NCBI RefSeq assembly: GCF_035975855.1
Contig: NZ_CP109055.1
Span: 1-64,000 of the forward strand
Direction of reading: 5' to 3'
From: Streptomyces sp. NBC_01304
GTDB taxonomy: Bacteria > Actinomycetota > Actinomycetes > Streptomycetales > Streptomycetaceae
Length of the DNA stretch: 64,000 nucleotides
The notes beneath the pieces were generated by a model. That model was not told where the DNA came from and searched no databases. It was given only the letters and a program-made list of their open reading frames with translations. The position numbers and the translations under genes were made by a program. This document shows, in pieces, positions 28,001 to 36,400 of this stretch (the first letter of the stretch is position 1; the number at the start of each line of letters is the position of its first letter).

Positions 28001-28519
28001 GACTACAAGTTCTGGGCGAATGCAGCGCGCGATACTGCCCGTTACTTCAAGGAGAATCTCGGACAGTCGGACGAGTGCGCCAAACAGGCGCCCCTAAGGT
28101 GCGATGTACGTTCTGAGGGTACGGTAGATGTTGGCGGCTCACTCCTTGCGAAATCTGCAGCAAAGACCGTCTTTGGTAGGATCCTTGAGAAGATTCGCCC
28201 AACCCAGAAGGCTTATCCTGGGACAAAGCTCCCAAAATCATTCACGATTGAGACGACTCACGGCCGTAGTGTCTGGGTCCACCCGAATGCAACAAAGCAC
28301 ATCGAGGAAGAGCTGAGACGGGCAGGACGGTTCAAGGATATGTTGACCGAGGACTATCTGGTAGGGCTGTACAGATCGATTGACGCGGCAACGGTGAACG
28401 GTATCCAGTACGGCCACAAGGCCATCAGTCACGGCTGGGAACTGATCATTGTGCGACCCAAGGGCGGACAAGCAGGCGCTGATCCTGTTCTCAAACATGC
28501 ACGAATCGTGATGGAGTGA
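22037..28519 (+). CDS. RHS/YD-repeat polymorphic toxin with a variable C-terminal toxic domain
   Basis: This is a 2160-aa secreted protein. A signal peptide spans residues ~1-48 (RRIAVVTGFILVPSLLTPLVTPASA). A long shell of YD repeats follows (many copies of forms such as YDSLGR and YTYDDYG), then the RHS core near 1860-1905 (EYDPATGQFISVDPLLS, ending DPTGLRG). In this family the shell encapsulates a C-terminal toxin that is cut off after the core. The last ~250 residues are the tip, and from about 28040 the GC content falls clearly. The final ~100 residues (WVHPNATKHIEEEL, YGHKAISHGWELIIVRP, PVLKHARIVME) look like a compact BECR-type nuclease fold, but I cannot name the toxin family. An immunity gene follows after 2 nt. 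Confidence 0.85.
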   Translation: MNPLAFGMPSSGRAERHRHPWARRIAVVTGFILVPSLLTPLVTPASAAADPLGRPDLKDPKPAKVSPWTVKTNQKNADIVAKSAAADRKAAERARKDQSTTVTWPIGGAATLSMPGKGTAKAEPGKLPVTLAAPKPDKSKKQIKTADAVKVNVLDQKAATKLGVKGVALTVTGPAGGGKAQVGLDYSAFASAYGGDWAGRLQVLELPDCALKDPDKAKCRTRTPLEFTNHRSSQQLQTPLTFDADTNSASAKNSAPAAGETKVLALAAGDKSAAGSYKATPLASSSTWEAGGSSGTFTWSYPLRTPPAAAGPQPDLSISYNSGSVDGRTGNTNNQGTSLGEGFDITSSYIERKYGSCDDDDQADKFDLCWKYDNASLVLNGKATELVKDDTSGEWHLKNDDESTVKHHTGADNGDDGATDIDGKGEYWTVTTGDGTSYTFGLHKLPGAGTDERTKSTWTVPVFGDDEGEPGYKDGTTFSGRDKKQAWRWNLDLVEDTHNNAMTYWYEDETNNYDTLGNESTGTSYTRGGYLKEIRYGQKSGSLFSASPAASNKVTFTYAERCIAAGTGCDALTEDKRDNWPDVPFDVVCKDGDKCTGNTAPSFFTRKRMTGITTHAWNAASTATDKFEPVDNWTFKQLYLDPGDTGDSHDQSLWLDEIKHTGKRGTDLALDPVKFTHEFKPNRVDGTTDDILSLEKPRLKTVTSETGAQTIVTYMDADCIYGQTMPKVDDNTRRCYPVFWSPNGEKTPILDWFQKYPVASVSATDPRGGSQAVQHTYQYSGGGAWHYNEDPFTPAKERTWSSWRGYEKVTHLTGGSGTQQKTVTLYLRGMNGDRVLSADGKLPDKDKRKSVTMTGITAPAIDDHDRYAGFTRETVTYNGADEVSGTVNSVTSKKTATQHKSYADIEAYRVRVGAEHDRTRITSGSTATNRTRSTTYTYDDYGLADTVEDSGDKAITGDEKCTRTWYARNTDKGLTDLVSRTRTVAKTCATADSTLDLPDDSTRSGDIISDTATVYDDTTATTWSADQKPTKGDAVWTGRAKSYASGTPSWQKTATTSYDSLGRPLLVKDTDGKKVTDTTYTPAASGPLTSSTVANIKGHTATTDVDFATGNPVKAKDANDKITETEYDSLGRVTGIWLPNRSKVLKKSANYVFGYKVQSADMSWVSTGTLKGDGSGYNTSYMYYDSLLRPRQTQTPTPIGGRIVGLTLYDDRGLAISSQGDIWDKESAPAGDDAVQTEGSQAPVQTDTTYDGAGRATKTVTQHHGVTRWTTNTTYTGDKVAASTQAGGQATAVITNALGQTVERREYAGPKPEGTDYTTTTYTYTPAGQNKTVTGPDDAKWSYGYDLFGRQTTSTDPDKGTTNTWYDNLDRIDYSVDAENKKLLYGYDELSRKTGLWQTDKTAANKLAAWEFDTLAKGQQDSATRYVGGSAGKAYTQKVDSYDSLYQVTGSQLALPDDDELVKAGVPKTLSFSTSYRLDGTPSQQTEPAVAGLASEAVEYTYNATGQQLTSQGTTGYLQGAVLSPQGDLTQLSLGMQGGNAAKKAYLNYEYEKGTRRLARSFVTDDVHGYMPQELAFSQDEAGNVTSIFDGSTQGGTIKPDYQCFTYDGHRRLSEAWTPKTADCAATGRTTANIDGAAPYWTSYTYKKSGQRDTETQHAATSDTKTSYGYGTDKGQPHTLTRTETGAKTNTYTYYNTGDTKTRPGPTGQQSLDWNSEGKLAKLTEGAAETGYLYDASGELLIRRAKGDGDSILYLGGTEVRLTAKGTTKTLSGSRYYTANGQTIAVRTATSGVSGTKLSFLATDHHGTSSLALDAGTYAITKRYTSPFGTPRGTKATNWPDDKAFLGKPADTGTGLTHIGAREYDPATGQFISVDPLLSLDQHQSLNGYAYANNTPITSSDPTGLRGTCETEWDPSPCSKDDPNGDGNPDHGRPKPHQPYNSFSGGTAQADSASRIYQNGPSLGYGPNVDEYIQANQDHNAPSSPDIYDYKFWANAARDTARYFKENLGQSDECAKQAPLRCDVRSEGTVDVGGSLLAKSAAKTVFGRILEKIRPTQKAYPGTKLPKSFTIETTHGRSVWVHPNATKHIEEELRRAGRFKDMLTEDYLVGLYRSIDAATVNGIQYGHKAISHGWELIIVRPKGGQAGADPVLKHARIVME

Positions 28520-28521
28520 CC

Positions 28522-28995
28522 ATGGTGTTCCGACTTGTCGGGGTTGAAGACTCCAAGGCGCCACAGTTGACGATCGATCCGTACGTACCGTTGACTGTGC
28601 AGTGGCCCCGATATTCTTCGGAGTTGGAAAGACCCAATTCTGAAGTGCTCGCCAACGAGACAGTAACTGTCGAAATTAAGACATCCGCCCTTGACGGCTG
28701 TCTCCTTGAGTTCATCCTATTGGACTGGCACGCGAAGAAGGATCCGTCTGGCGAGCTTGCGGGCATGGCTTTCGAGAAAGGCGTCCCATTCCTTTCGAAC
28801 GATCCGCAGGTGGATGGGATTCTCAATGTCGAGCCATACGTGAACGGCGTCACGATTCGCCTGCTGGGCGAAGCTTCGGCTCGGCGCATTGGCTCACATG
28901 CGGCCATGCTGGACGTATCGGCTTCCGGGGAACTCGTCGCCCTACATGTCAAGTTTGACGACGATGAATCCAGATCATTCTATGATCAGGATTAA
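28522..28995 (+). CDS. Probable immunity protein for the RHS toxin
   Basis: This is a 157-aa acidic soluble protein of unrecognised family, with no signal peptide or membrane segment. The start is the ATG at 28522 with GGAG 5 nt upstream, lying inside the toxin stop region; an alternative GTG at 28516 overlaps the stop by 4 nt. Its GC content is as low as that of the toxin tip, so the two were probably acquired together. Toxin-immunity pairs of this class are always adjacent, which is the basis for the call. Confidence 0.7.
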   Translation: MVFRLVGVEDSKAPQLTIDPYVPLTVQWPRYSSELERPNSEVLANETVTVEIKTSALDGCLLEFILLDWHAKKDPSGELAGMAFEKGVPFLSNDPQVDGILNVEPYVNGVTIRLLGEASARRIGSHAAMLDVSASGELVALHVKFDDDESRSFYDQD

Positions 28996-29047
28996 GTAGG
29001 GCAACGGGAAACCGGGCCACTTCCACCCCCAGGTCTGGGCCGTCCTT

Positions 29048-29078
29048 CAGGGGCTTGCAGCGCGACTGCAAGCCCCTG
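29048..29078 (+). terminator. Hairpin after the immunity gene
   Basis: A perfect 12-bp stem (29048-29059 with 29067-29078) with a 7-nt loop lies 52 bp after the immunity stop. There is no T run, as is usual for Streptomyces terminators. It probably ends the toxin-immunity transcript. Confidence 0.6.
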
Positions 29079-29169
29079 GAAGCGCGCCGCCGAACCCTTT
29101 GCTACGAACCGGGAACGCCGGGGCAGGTCCCCCACCCACCACACACAGTCAACTCGCCCGGCCTGCACA

Positions 29170-29343
29170 GGCATCAGGTGTCGGATCTGAGCTCCGGCAC
29201 CTGTTGCGCAGCGGGCTCGACGTGGGGCGTACATCCAGGTACACACTCCCTCCTTACTGGGAATCAGGCGCGGCAAGACCGGCCTGGAGATGCACGGTCT
29301 CCTCATCGGCACCCTCGATTTCGATCCAGGGCAGGTTGGGCAT
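29170..29343 (-). pseudogene. Decayed second copy of the DUF6207-like gene
   Basis: From ATG 29343 the minus strand reads MPNLPWIEIEGADEETV, clearly related to the intact relative at 17447. The frame then breaks after HLQAGLAAPDSQ. The conserved C-terminal V-C-T-W-M-Y-A-P segment continues in another frame. Compared with the 17-kb copy about 50 bp are missing from the middle. Downstream DNA to about 29110 still aligns with the other copy by eye. Confidence 0.55.
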
Positions 29344-29486
29344 GCTGTCGAGGACAGCGCTGCACGGGCCCGCGGGAGGCCGGGCATCAGGCTGTCCCTC
29401 CTTCTCGAGGCGCTGGCCTACTGTTCGCACCTACACTCGCCCAGCAAGCCCCCCGTCCTCTCCCCTACGCAAGCAAGGACGCCGCT

Positions 29487-31043
29487 TCAACCAGCTGCCG
29501 CCACAGGCCCCTGAGGGGATGCCATATGGTCCGTGCTGGCGTGCGGAGCACACCGACCATCCGCCACGTACACGGGATTTCCGTCAGGGCGCTGATGGAT
29601 CCAGGAGAGGCCACCGAGGTCGAGGTGGTGGCGGGCCCGGGTGACGGCGACGTAGGCGAGGCGCGCTTCGTCCGGGTCGATGGGGCCGGGGATGGGGTGT
29701 CCGGCGCTGTCGACTTCGTCGGTGTCGGGGGGTGGGGTGAAGTCGGGGGCGATGCGCACGTGGGGCCATTCGCGGCCTTTGGCTTTGTGCGCGGTGGAGA
29801 CGGTGACCTGGGCCTGGGTCTCGGGAACGAGTCGGTCGACGGCGTTAAGGATGGCGTCGGGTCCGTGGTCGTCGACGAGGTTGGCAAACGGCTGGAGGTC
29901 GGCGCCGGCGGGGTCGAGTTCGGCGTAGTCGCGCAGTTCGTTCCAGGTGGTGAACAGGACCAGTTCGGGGTGGTGGGTGCGTCGTCCCTGGATGAGGTCG
30001 CGGGCTGCCTGGGCCAGCGCGCGCAGGGCGTCTCCGCCGCCGGCGAGTGCGGTGGGGGTGTTGGCGTCGAGGAGGGTGAGGATTTCGGTGATGGCGCCGA
30101 TGTTGGTGCGGCACAGTACGGCGTCGGGGCGGCCGGTGTGGGGGCCGATGGTGGTGGGGATATCGGCGCTGGCGGTCAGTCGGATGGGGGCGTCGGCGAG
30201 GGTGAGCCAGCGGTTGGCTTCGTCTGCGAGGCGGGGGCCGAAGCGGAAGGAGCGGGTCAGGGTGAGGTGGTGGCCTTGGAAGCCGGTCATGACGTCGCGG
30301 GCGCCTCGCCAGCCGTAGATGGCCTGGGCGGAGTCGCCGACCATGACGATCTGGGTGCGCTCGCGTTGGGCGAGGACGATCTGCTCGAGGACGGGGTTGG
30401 TGTCCTGGGCCTCGTCCAGGAGCAGGTAGTCGGTGTTGAGGGCGGGGTCGGTCAGGGCCCACATCTTCAGGTAGTGGTCGTGTTCGAAACGCACCATGCC
30501 TGCCTGGGGGTTCTGCAGGTCGTCCCAGGCTTTTGCGGCGTATGGCAGCAGGAGGTCGGCGAGTTCGGCATGTGCCTCGCCGGTGTCGAGGCCGCGTAGT
30601 TGTGGCACGTGGTGGTGGGCGAGTTCGGTGTCGGCGGACTGGCAGTAGCGGGCCACTGTGCGCAGGACCGTGTTGGACAGGGTGGCGGGCAGCAGGTCGC
30701 GGCCGTTGATACGGGCGGGAGTGTTCAGGCCGAGGTCCTGGCCGACCTTCCAGCCGGGCCGGCGGGGGCTGTTGAGGCGCTCGCGGTAGCGGTGGCCGAG
30801 TGCACCGTAGGCCAGGGAGTGAGCGGTCTTGCACTGCACCGATGCGGGGAAGCGGGTGGCCGCGTCCTGGGCGATGGCCCGGTTGAAAGCCAGGTAACGG
30901 CCGCGGCGGCCGCCGGTTTGTTCGGCGAGGAAGGCAAGGGTGGAGGTCTTACCGGTACCGGCGCCGGCCTGAATGACGAGGTGGTCGCCGTCGCTGAACG
31001 CCTTGAGGGCGGCAGCCTGTTCCTCGGTGGGGGTGAAGGACAT
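29487..31043 (-). CDS. UvrD/Rep-family superfamily 1 DNA helicase
   Basis: This is a 518-aa protein with the SF1A helicase motifs in order. The Q motif is at residues 4-8 (TPTEEQ), Walker A at ~25-33 (GAGTGKTST) and motif Ia nearby (YLAFNRAIA). Motif II is LLLDEAQDTN, motif III is MVGDSAQAIYGWRGA, motif IV includes TRSFRFGP, motif V is STAHKAKGREW and motif VI is YVAVTRARHH. At this size it lacks the nuclease domain of AddA/RecB and the extra domains of full UvrD, and it resembles compact FBH1-like helicases. The ATG at 31043 has GGAG upstream; an open frame from a TTG at 31199 is less likely. It may serve DNA repair or a mobile element. Confidence 0.8.
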   Translation of the reverse strand: MSFTPTEEQAAALKAFSDGDHLVIQAGAGTGKTSTLAFLAEQTGGRRGRYLAFNRAIAQDAATRFPASVQCKTAHSLAYGALGHRYRERLNSPRRPGWKVGQDLGLNTPARINGRDLLPATLSNTVLRTVARYCQSADTELAHHHVPQLRGLDTGEAHAELADLLLPYAAKAWDDLQNPQAGMVRFEHDHYLKMWALTDPALNTDYLLLDEAQDTNPVLEQIVLAQRERTQIVMVGDSAQAIYGWRGARDVMTGFQGHHLTLTRSFRFGPRLADEANRWLTLADAPIRLTASADIPTTIGPHTGRPDAVLCRTNIGAITEILTLLDANTPTALAGGGDALRALAQAARDLIQGRRTHHPELVLFTTWNELRDYAELDPAGADLQPFANLVDDHGPDAILNAVDRLVPETQAQVTVSTAHKAKGREWPHVRIAPDFTPPPDTDEVDSAGHPIPGPIDPDEARLAYVAVTRARHHLDLGGLSWIHQRPDGNPVYVADGRCAPHASTDHMASPQGPVAAAG

Positions 31044-31274
31044 GAAAGGGGGTCTCCGGGAAGCCGTGACAGCCCACACCAGGGTGCGGACATGCGGGAG
31101 AGCCCTGCACCGGGCGGTGCAGGTACCGGAGTGAAAGGTGCCAGCCGAGTCGCACGCCGCCGGGGCGTGTCGTGACGGGTCCCCTCTGGAGAATGACAAG
31201 AAGCGAACGTGCAGTCTCGAATCGTGCCCCTGGTCGAGTCTGGTGTCCCGATCAGGTGAGGGGCGGCGGGAAGT

Positions 31275-31538
31275 TCAGCGTTCGCCAGACGGAGGTTCGT
31301 GACCGGTGCACAAGGGGTCGAGGAGGGTTCCCATCGGGATACCGAAGGCGTGGGCGAGGGCGTGCCAAGTGGCCAGTGTTCCGACGGTGCGGCCCTGCTC
31401 GATCTCGATGAGGGTGCGCCGGGACAGGCCGCTGTGCGCGGCGAGTTGGTCGTAGCTCCAGCCGCGCTGCGCGCGCAGGCGGGCGAGGGACTCGCGCAGT
31501 GCCGTCGGGTCCGGGTCCGGCGGCGGGAAGATCGTCAC
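31275..31538 (-). CDS. Small XRE-family repressor
   Basis: This is an 87-aa protein that is almost entirely one XRE helix-turn-helix domain. It spans residues ~13-70: LRESLARLRAQRGWSYDQLAAHSGLSRRTLIEIEQG, then a W-H-A-L-A-H-A-F-G-I-P segment. It starts with GTG. It lies divergently from the Cys-rich gene at 31708, and the 170 bp between them hold three copies of a 9-bp motif, so it probably represses both directions. Confidence 0.7.
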   Translation of the reverse strand: MTIFPPPDPDPTALRESLARLRAQRGWSYDQLAAHSGLSRRTLIEIEQGRTVGTLATWHALAHAFGIPMGTLLDPLCTGHEPPSGER

Positions 31539-31552
31539 CTGCCCATCCGACG

Positions 31553-31635
31553 GTGCAGACCCCTGCCCTGACAGTGCAGACCTCTGCCCTATTTGTGGCG
31601 GTCCGGGTGAAAGTCTGCGGTGAACAGGTCTGCAC
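31553..31635. promoter_or_regulatory. Three copies of GTGCAGACC between divergent genes (candidate operators)
   Basis: GTGCAGACC occurs at 31553-31561 and 31574-31582 in direct orientation and at 31627-31635 in inverse orientation (GGTCTGCAC). The first two are 21 bp apart, exactly two helical turns. The copies lie in the promoter region shared by the XRE gene and the gene at 31708. Binding by the XRE protein is inferred. Confidence 0.5.
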
Positions 31636-31707
31636 TACGGTGTCCGCTCGCCGGACATCCCCACTGCGGCTCCGACTCCGCCGCCCGCACCTGCTCGAAG
31701 GGACCCC

Positions 31708-32145
31708 ATGACCGCTCTGCCCTCACGCTCCTGGAGCGTGACGATCAGTACCCGCGCCCGGATCCCGACCGTCACCTGCAGCGCCTGCCGCTCCCTCACC
31801 GCGCAGCCGGGCATCGCGTTGATGAATCAAGCACGGCGTCACCTCGCCAGCCATCTCGCCGCGGCGCCCCTGCCCTTGCACCTGCGGATCTGCCAGTGCC
31901 GCGAGCACGCCTGTGCCTGGCACCGCCATCCCACACCCTGCTCCGGCCCGCTGCGGCTAATGCTGATCTGCAGCAACAATGGACGCACCTGGCATCTGGC
32001 AGACGTCTGCCGCGGCTGCGCAGGCGCCATCCCCCACGCCGCGGCCGTTCCCGAACCCCCGCCCCGCACACCCACCCAGCCCTCCAACACGCCGCTCTCG
32101 CCCGAGGCGGCGGACGAGGCCTGCGAATGGGTAGAGGCACTGTGA
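31708..32145 (+). CDS. Cys-rich small protein of unknown function
   Basis: This 145-aa protein has ten Cys and several His. One cluster is TVTCSACRSL at residues ~23-28; another is C-Q-C-R-E-H-A-C-A-W-H near 62-72; another is CRGCAG near 101. Zinc binding is likely, and the C-terminus is Pro-rich. The ATG has AAGGGA 6 nt upstream. It is divergent from the XRE gene and converges on jetD. No family recognised. Confidence 0.5.
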   Translation: MTALPSRSWSVTISTRARIPTVTCSACRSLTAQPGIALMNQARRHLASHLAAAPLPLHLRICQCREHACAWHRHPTPCSGPLRLMLICSNNGRTWHLADVCRGCAGAIPHAAAVPEPPPRTPTQPSNTPLSPEAADEACEWVEAL

Positions 32146-32199
32146 GGCGGCACCGTTGATACCGGCCGGCAGCGCTGCCGCGCCCCTGCTCCCCCGTCA

Positions 32200-33480
32200 T
32201 CATGGCAGGCCCGTGTCTGGCACGCCCGCCGCGATGTCGGCGAGGAGCGCTGGCAGAAGATCCTCCTCGTACGTGTAGGCGGAGCGCGCCTTCATCGCCG
32301 GCACCAGATGTACGTCCCAGGGGGCATCCGACGCCTCAAGCCGCAGATCGAGGGTGCCCTGCGGGGCGGTGGCGAGGTAGTCAGCCGCGCTCATCCGCCA
32401 TGGGACGGCTTGAGGCGCTGCAGCCAGGAGGGCTCGCATGTGCGCCAGGCCTGCTTGGTCGAAGTCCGCGCGGACCGCGACACGCCAGCCGGCGTGGTGC
32501 AGGGCGCCTATTGCCGCGCATTCCGCCGATGAGGGAGTGCCTGCGGTACAGATCACCCGCGGCGGTGTTGGGGTGCGGTCGTCCTCAGAAGGTTGCGTGC
32601 TCGCCGCGGCCAGCACGGAGGGGTTCTCCGTGACGAAGACCCATGCATCTGGCTTTGGGGGCGGCGCCCACGCGATGTTCGTGAGTTCCCTCGGCGGCAG
32701 GGTGAGCGTTGCACCGGGCGGGACGTGCCAACCGCGGGGTGTGACGCCTGTGACGATGAGTCCGCCGATCAGGTCGTCGAAGTCCACGCCGAGCCGCTCC
32801 CAGCCCAGACGCGGGACCGTGCCGGAGTGTTGGGTGAGGGCGAGAACCAGGGCGGGCAGCGGGCCTCCGTCGAGTGCATGGGGGTCGCCGGGGACCAGGG
32901 TGCGGCGGTCGATGCGGTGGCCGGGCTCGGGGAGCCGTCCGGCGACCTGAAATGCCTGGGCGAGTAGGGCGGCAGGGTCTGGTTGGTTGAGGATGCGGGC
33001 GATCCATCCGCTGCTGCGGAGCCGGGTGAAGGCCGAGGTCGGGCTCACGAGTTCGCGGACGTGCGCAGGCAAGCAGGCTGCTGTGGTCTCCAGTTGGGTG
33101 CGGAGCCGGTCGGTGGAGGCAGCGTGTTCGGTGCGGGCTCGGGCTCTTGCCGCGAGGCGTCGGCCGCAGGCATGGGCGGCGACGGCGCCGGGGGTGAGTG
33201 CCGGCCCGCGGGCGGTCAGGGCTGTTGTGAGGTGGCCCAGGTCGATCCGCCGGCGCTGGCCCGATGCCAGTGGTTGTCCGCTGATCAGGCCTGCCGCGGC
33301 GGCGCGCTGGGTCGGTGAGGCGGGAATGCTGACGGTGACTGCGGGGCCGTCGGTGAGGGCTTCGTCGCCGCGCCGGTCGGCGGCCGCCGCGATTGCCTGC
33401 CACAGCCAGGCAAGTTCGGGGGCAAGCAGTGGTGCGAGGTCGGCGCCGGAGCAGGCATCGGCGCACAGGGAGCAGGTCAT
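32200..33480 (-). CDS. jetD: Wadjet nuclease subunit JetD (TIGR02679/DUF2399 type)
   Basis: This is a 426-aa protein. The C-terminal half has the DUF2399 Toprim-like core: FVTENPSVLAAA supplies the acidic residue of the first Toprim motif, CTAGTPSSAECAAI follows, and RADFDQAGLAHM supplies the D-x-D pair. MSAADYLA lies further on. In Wadjet systems JetD is the nuclease that cuts circular plasmid DNA after loop extrusion by the SMC complex. The ATG has GGGAG 6 nt upstream and overlaps the jetC stop by 4 nt. It is the last gene of the operon. Identification as TIGR02679 is from memory of that family. Confidence 0.8.
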   Translation of the reverse strand: MTCSLCADACSGADLAPLLAPELAWLWQAIAAAADRRGDEALTDGPAVTVSIPASPTQRAAAAGLISGQPLASGQRRRIDLGHLTTALTARGPALTPGAVAAHACGRRLAARARARTEHAASTDRLRTQLETTAACLPAHVRELVSPTSAFTRLRSSGWIARILNQPDPAALLAQAFQVAGRLPEPGHRIDRRTLVPGDPHALDGGPLPALVLALTQHSGTVPRLGWERLGVDFDDLIGGLIVTGVTPRGWHVPPGATLTLPPRELTNIAWAPPPKPDAWVFVTENPSVLAAASTQPSEDDRTPTPPRVICTAGTPSSAECAAIGALHHAGWRVAVRADFDQAGLAHMRALLAAAPQAVPWRMSAADYLATAPQGTLDLRLEASDAPWDVHLVPAMKARSAYTYEEDLLPALLADIAAGVPDTGLP

Positions 33481-36400
33481 GCCGGGCTCCCGGGCAGGGT
33501 GTTGATGTCGGTGTCGCCGGGAAGTGGGTGCAGGCCGCGGATCAGCATGGGGAAGGCGACGACGGTTTCGTCGCTGCCTGCTTCGAGGTCGTGGGCGTCG
33601 ATGCCGTCCCAGGCGCCGGGGGCGCCGTCCCAGAGGTAAGAGGTGCACAGGATGTCCAGGTCGAGTGCGGCAAGGTAGCGGGCGAGTCCTTCGCGGCCGC
33701 GTTCGTCGACCTCGGCGGGAACTTCGTCGAGGGGGACCAGGCGCAGGCCGGTATCGGTGAAGCGGTCGTAGTTGGCTGCGATGGCGGCGAGCATGGGTGC
33801 CAGGACGACCAGGCGTCGTTCGCCGCCGGACAGGCCGGTGCGTGAGCCCCATCGCCGGGAGACGGGGGTGCCCTCGGGGCCGGGGCGTTCGACGAGGTAG
33901 TGGACGTCGACCCAGTCGCGGATGTCGACTGCTGCGGTGAGGCGTTCGGTCATGGTGGTGCCGTCGGCGGCGGCCAGCAGCGCCTGCAGCGCTTGCCCGA
34001 CTTGTTGTTTCTGCGTTTCGGTGCGGACGGCATCGCTGACTTTGCAGGACAGCTCGTACACGGTGCGGGTGGCGGCGTCGAGGTCGTCGCGCAGCCCGAT
34101 GTGGACTTGGACGCCGACCCCTGAGGATGCCTGGGCTGCGCGCATCTTCTCGTTGACCGATTTCTTCCAGTCCATCAGGGCCACCCATGCGGTGCCGATG
34201 GCGGCAGGCAGGCGGCCGATGACGAAGTCCCGCAGTGCCGCTGCTTCGGCGGCGTCGAGGGCGCCCCGGGCCTGGGCGGCCAGGGTCTGCGCGCGGGTTG
34301 CGGCGCTGAGCGGGTCATAGCGGGTTTCTGCGTGGGTGAAGACGAATGTGTCGAGTTCGTCGAGTCCGGTGGGCGGGTCGTCGCGGGCGACGGTCCAGGT
34401 CTGGGCGAGTTCGGCGCGGACCTCGTCGTAGTGCTCGCCGAGGGTTCGCTTCGAGGCGGTGGGGCGGCGGGCGAGCAGAGCTTCCGCCGTGGCGAGGAGC
34501 TGTGGGCCAGAGCCGTCCGCGCGGTGGGCATCGGGGGCGGTGAGGTCGGCGTCGATGCCCAGGGCCTGGGCCAGGGGCGGCCAGGCGAGCAGTGCGGCCA
34601 GGTGCGCCTGGGTGGATGTCTGGTCGGGACGTGCTTCGGTGAGTCGTTCGTGCGCGGTCTTCAGTTCGCTTTCGCGGGTGCTGAGTTGCTTTTCTGCGCC
34701 GGTGGCTGTTTCTCGGGCGATGACGAGCTGCGCAGAGAGGTCCTCGGCAAGTGCGGTGGCGGCTTCGAAGCGGCGGGCGGCGTCGTCGGCATCGCCGTGC
34801 ACCTGGGCCTCGGCCAGCTCGGCCTGGGTTTCGAGCACGGTGGTGTGTGCGCTCTGCGCGGTGTGCTGGAGATCGGCGAGTTGAGTGGCCAGTGCGGTTT
34901 CATCGGGAAGCATGCGCAGGACGCGGTCGAGTTTGGGCAGGAAGCGGTGGATGAGCCGCTGGGTGCATGTGGCCAGCTGTTCAGCGTGAGCGTGACCGTT
35001 GTTGATCAGTGTGGTCAGTTCGTCGTGGCCGGTGGGCATGCCCAGGTTTTGGGCGCGCTGTGCCCAGGCGTCATGCAGGCTGGTGTGCGTGGCTGCGGCT
35101 TCGTCCGCTTGGCGGCGCAGGGTTCGTGCAGTGTCCTGGAGCTCATGCGCTGCATGAGCAGTGGTGGACCGATTGGCCTCGGCGTTGGTCAGGTCGTGTC
35201 GTGGGGGGAAGGATTTCGTTTGGCTGCGGACGGTGTCGCGTTGCTGACGGCACTGTGCAGCGACGCTACGCCTGCCCTCGGCGTCGTCTTCGAGGGTCTG
35301 TGCGGTGGCGTCGAGTTCGTCGGCCTTGGCGCGGGCCCGGGCCAGGCGTGTGCGGGCGCCGATATGTGACGCGGCGGGGATCTCGGCGCCGGCCAGGGCA
35401 GCAGCGGGTGCCGCTCCGAGCGGGCCGGCAGCGAACGTGCCGTCGCGTCCGATCACAAGAGCGGTGCGGTCCCTCAGAGCGGTGGCGCTGTCGGCCAGCT
35501 CGATGCGGGCCAGGACGGCGCGGGCGAGATCGGCATGCGGGTGGTCGCGGACGACGTCCAGTACGGCAGTCAGGTTGTGTTCCACCACTGGACCTGTGGG
35601 GCTGATGTGCCAGGCGTCGGTGGTGATGCCGCCGGTGTGCAAGTGGGCGCCGAGCACGCCGGCATGGGCGAGGGCGAGCTCGATCATCGCCCGCTGTGTA
35701 TCTGCATGCTCGAGGGCGGGGCGCCATTCCAGCAGCGTTCCGAGCGCGGTGTCGTCATCGCCTGCTCCCGCCCAGTGCGGGCGCGGCAGCGGCAGCAGCT
35801 GCCCGGCGCGCAGCCGGCGGGCGTCGGCGCGGTGCTGTGCGGCAGTGGCATCGAGATCCGCTGCGTCGGCGAGGTGGGCCTGGGCGGCATTCTCGTGGAC
35901 AGCAGCGATGGCTTCGCCGGTGCGCAGGACTTGCTCGGCCCATGCGTTGAGTTGATCGCGTACCACGGCGGGTTCCGCGCCGGTGAGAGCGTCTACGTCG
36001 CCTGTCTCCCACACCGGGTGCTCGCCAGCAGGAAGCGCCAGGGCCACATCGTTGTGCAGGCCGCGCAGTTCAGGATGCTCGCGTGCCCAGCGGGCGACGT
36101 CGGCGAGTGTCTGGTCGGCGGCTGTGCGGGCAGCTGCTGTGGCGCGGTCGGCTGCCTGGCGGGCCTCGTCACAGCTGGTTTCGGCGTCGGCGGCTTTGCC
36201 GTCTGTTGTCGTGGCTGCCTCGGCGGCCTCCGCGACCGGCCCGTGGTCGCGCTTGATCAGTGCTGCTCGGTCGGCTGTGGCGCGATGGGCCTGTGCCGCG
36301 GCCTTCCAGAGGGTGGCGAGCTGTTCAAGGCCCGGGCGGTTATGGGTGAGGGTCAGGCCGGGGCCCGGGTCGATGGTGCGGTCGGCGACGGAACGGGTGG

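Noticed and set aside
33481..34188. N-terminal extension of JetD
   Set aside because: The added ~235 residues are an Arg/Pro/His-rich shadow of jetC; the ATG at 33480 has a ribosome binding site and the usual overlap.
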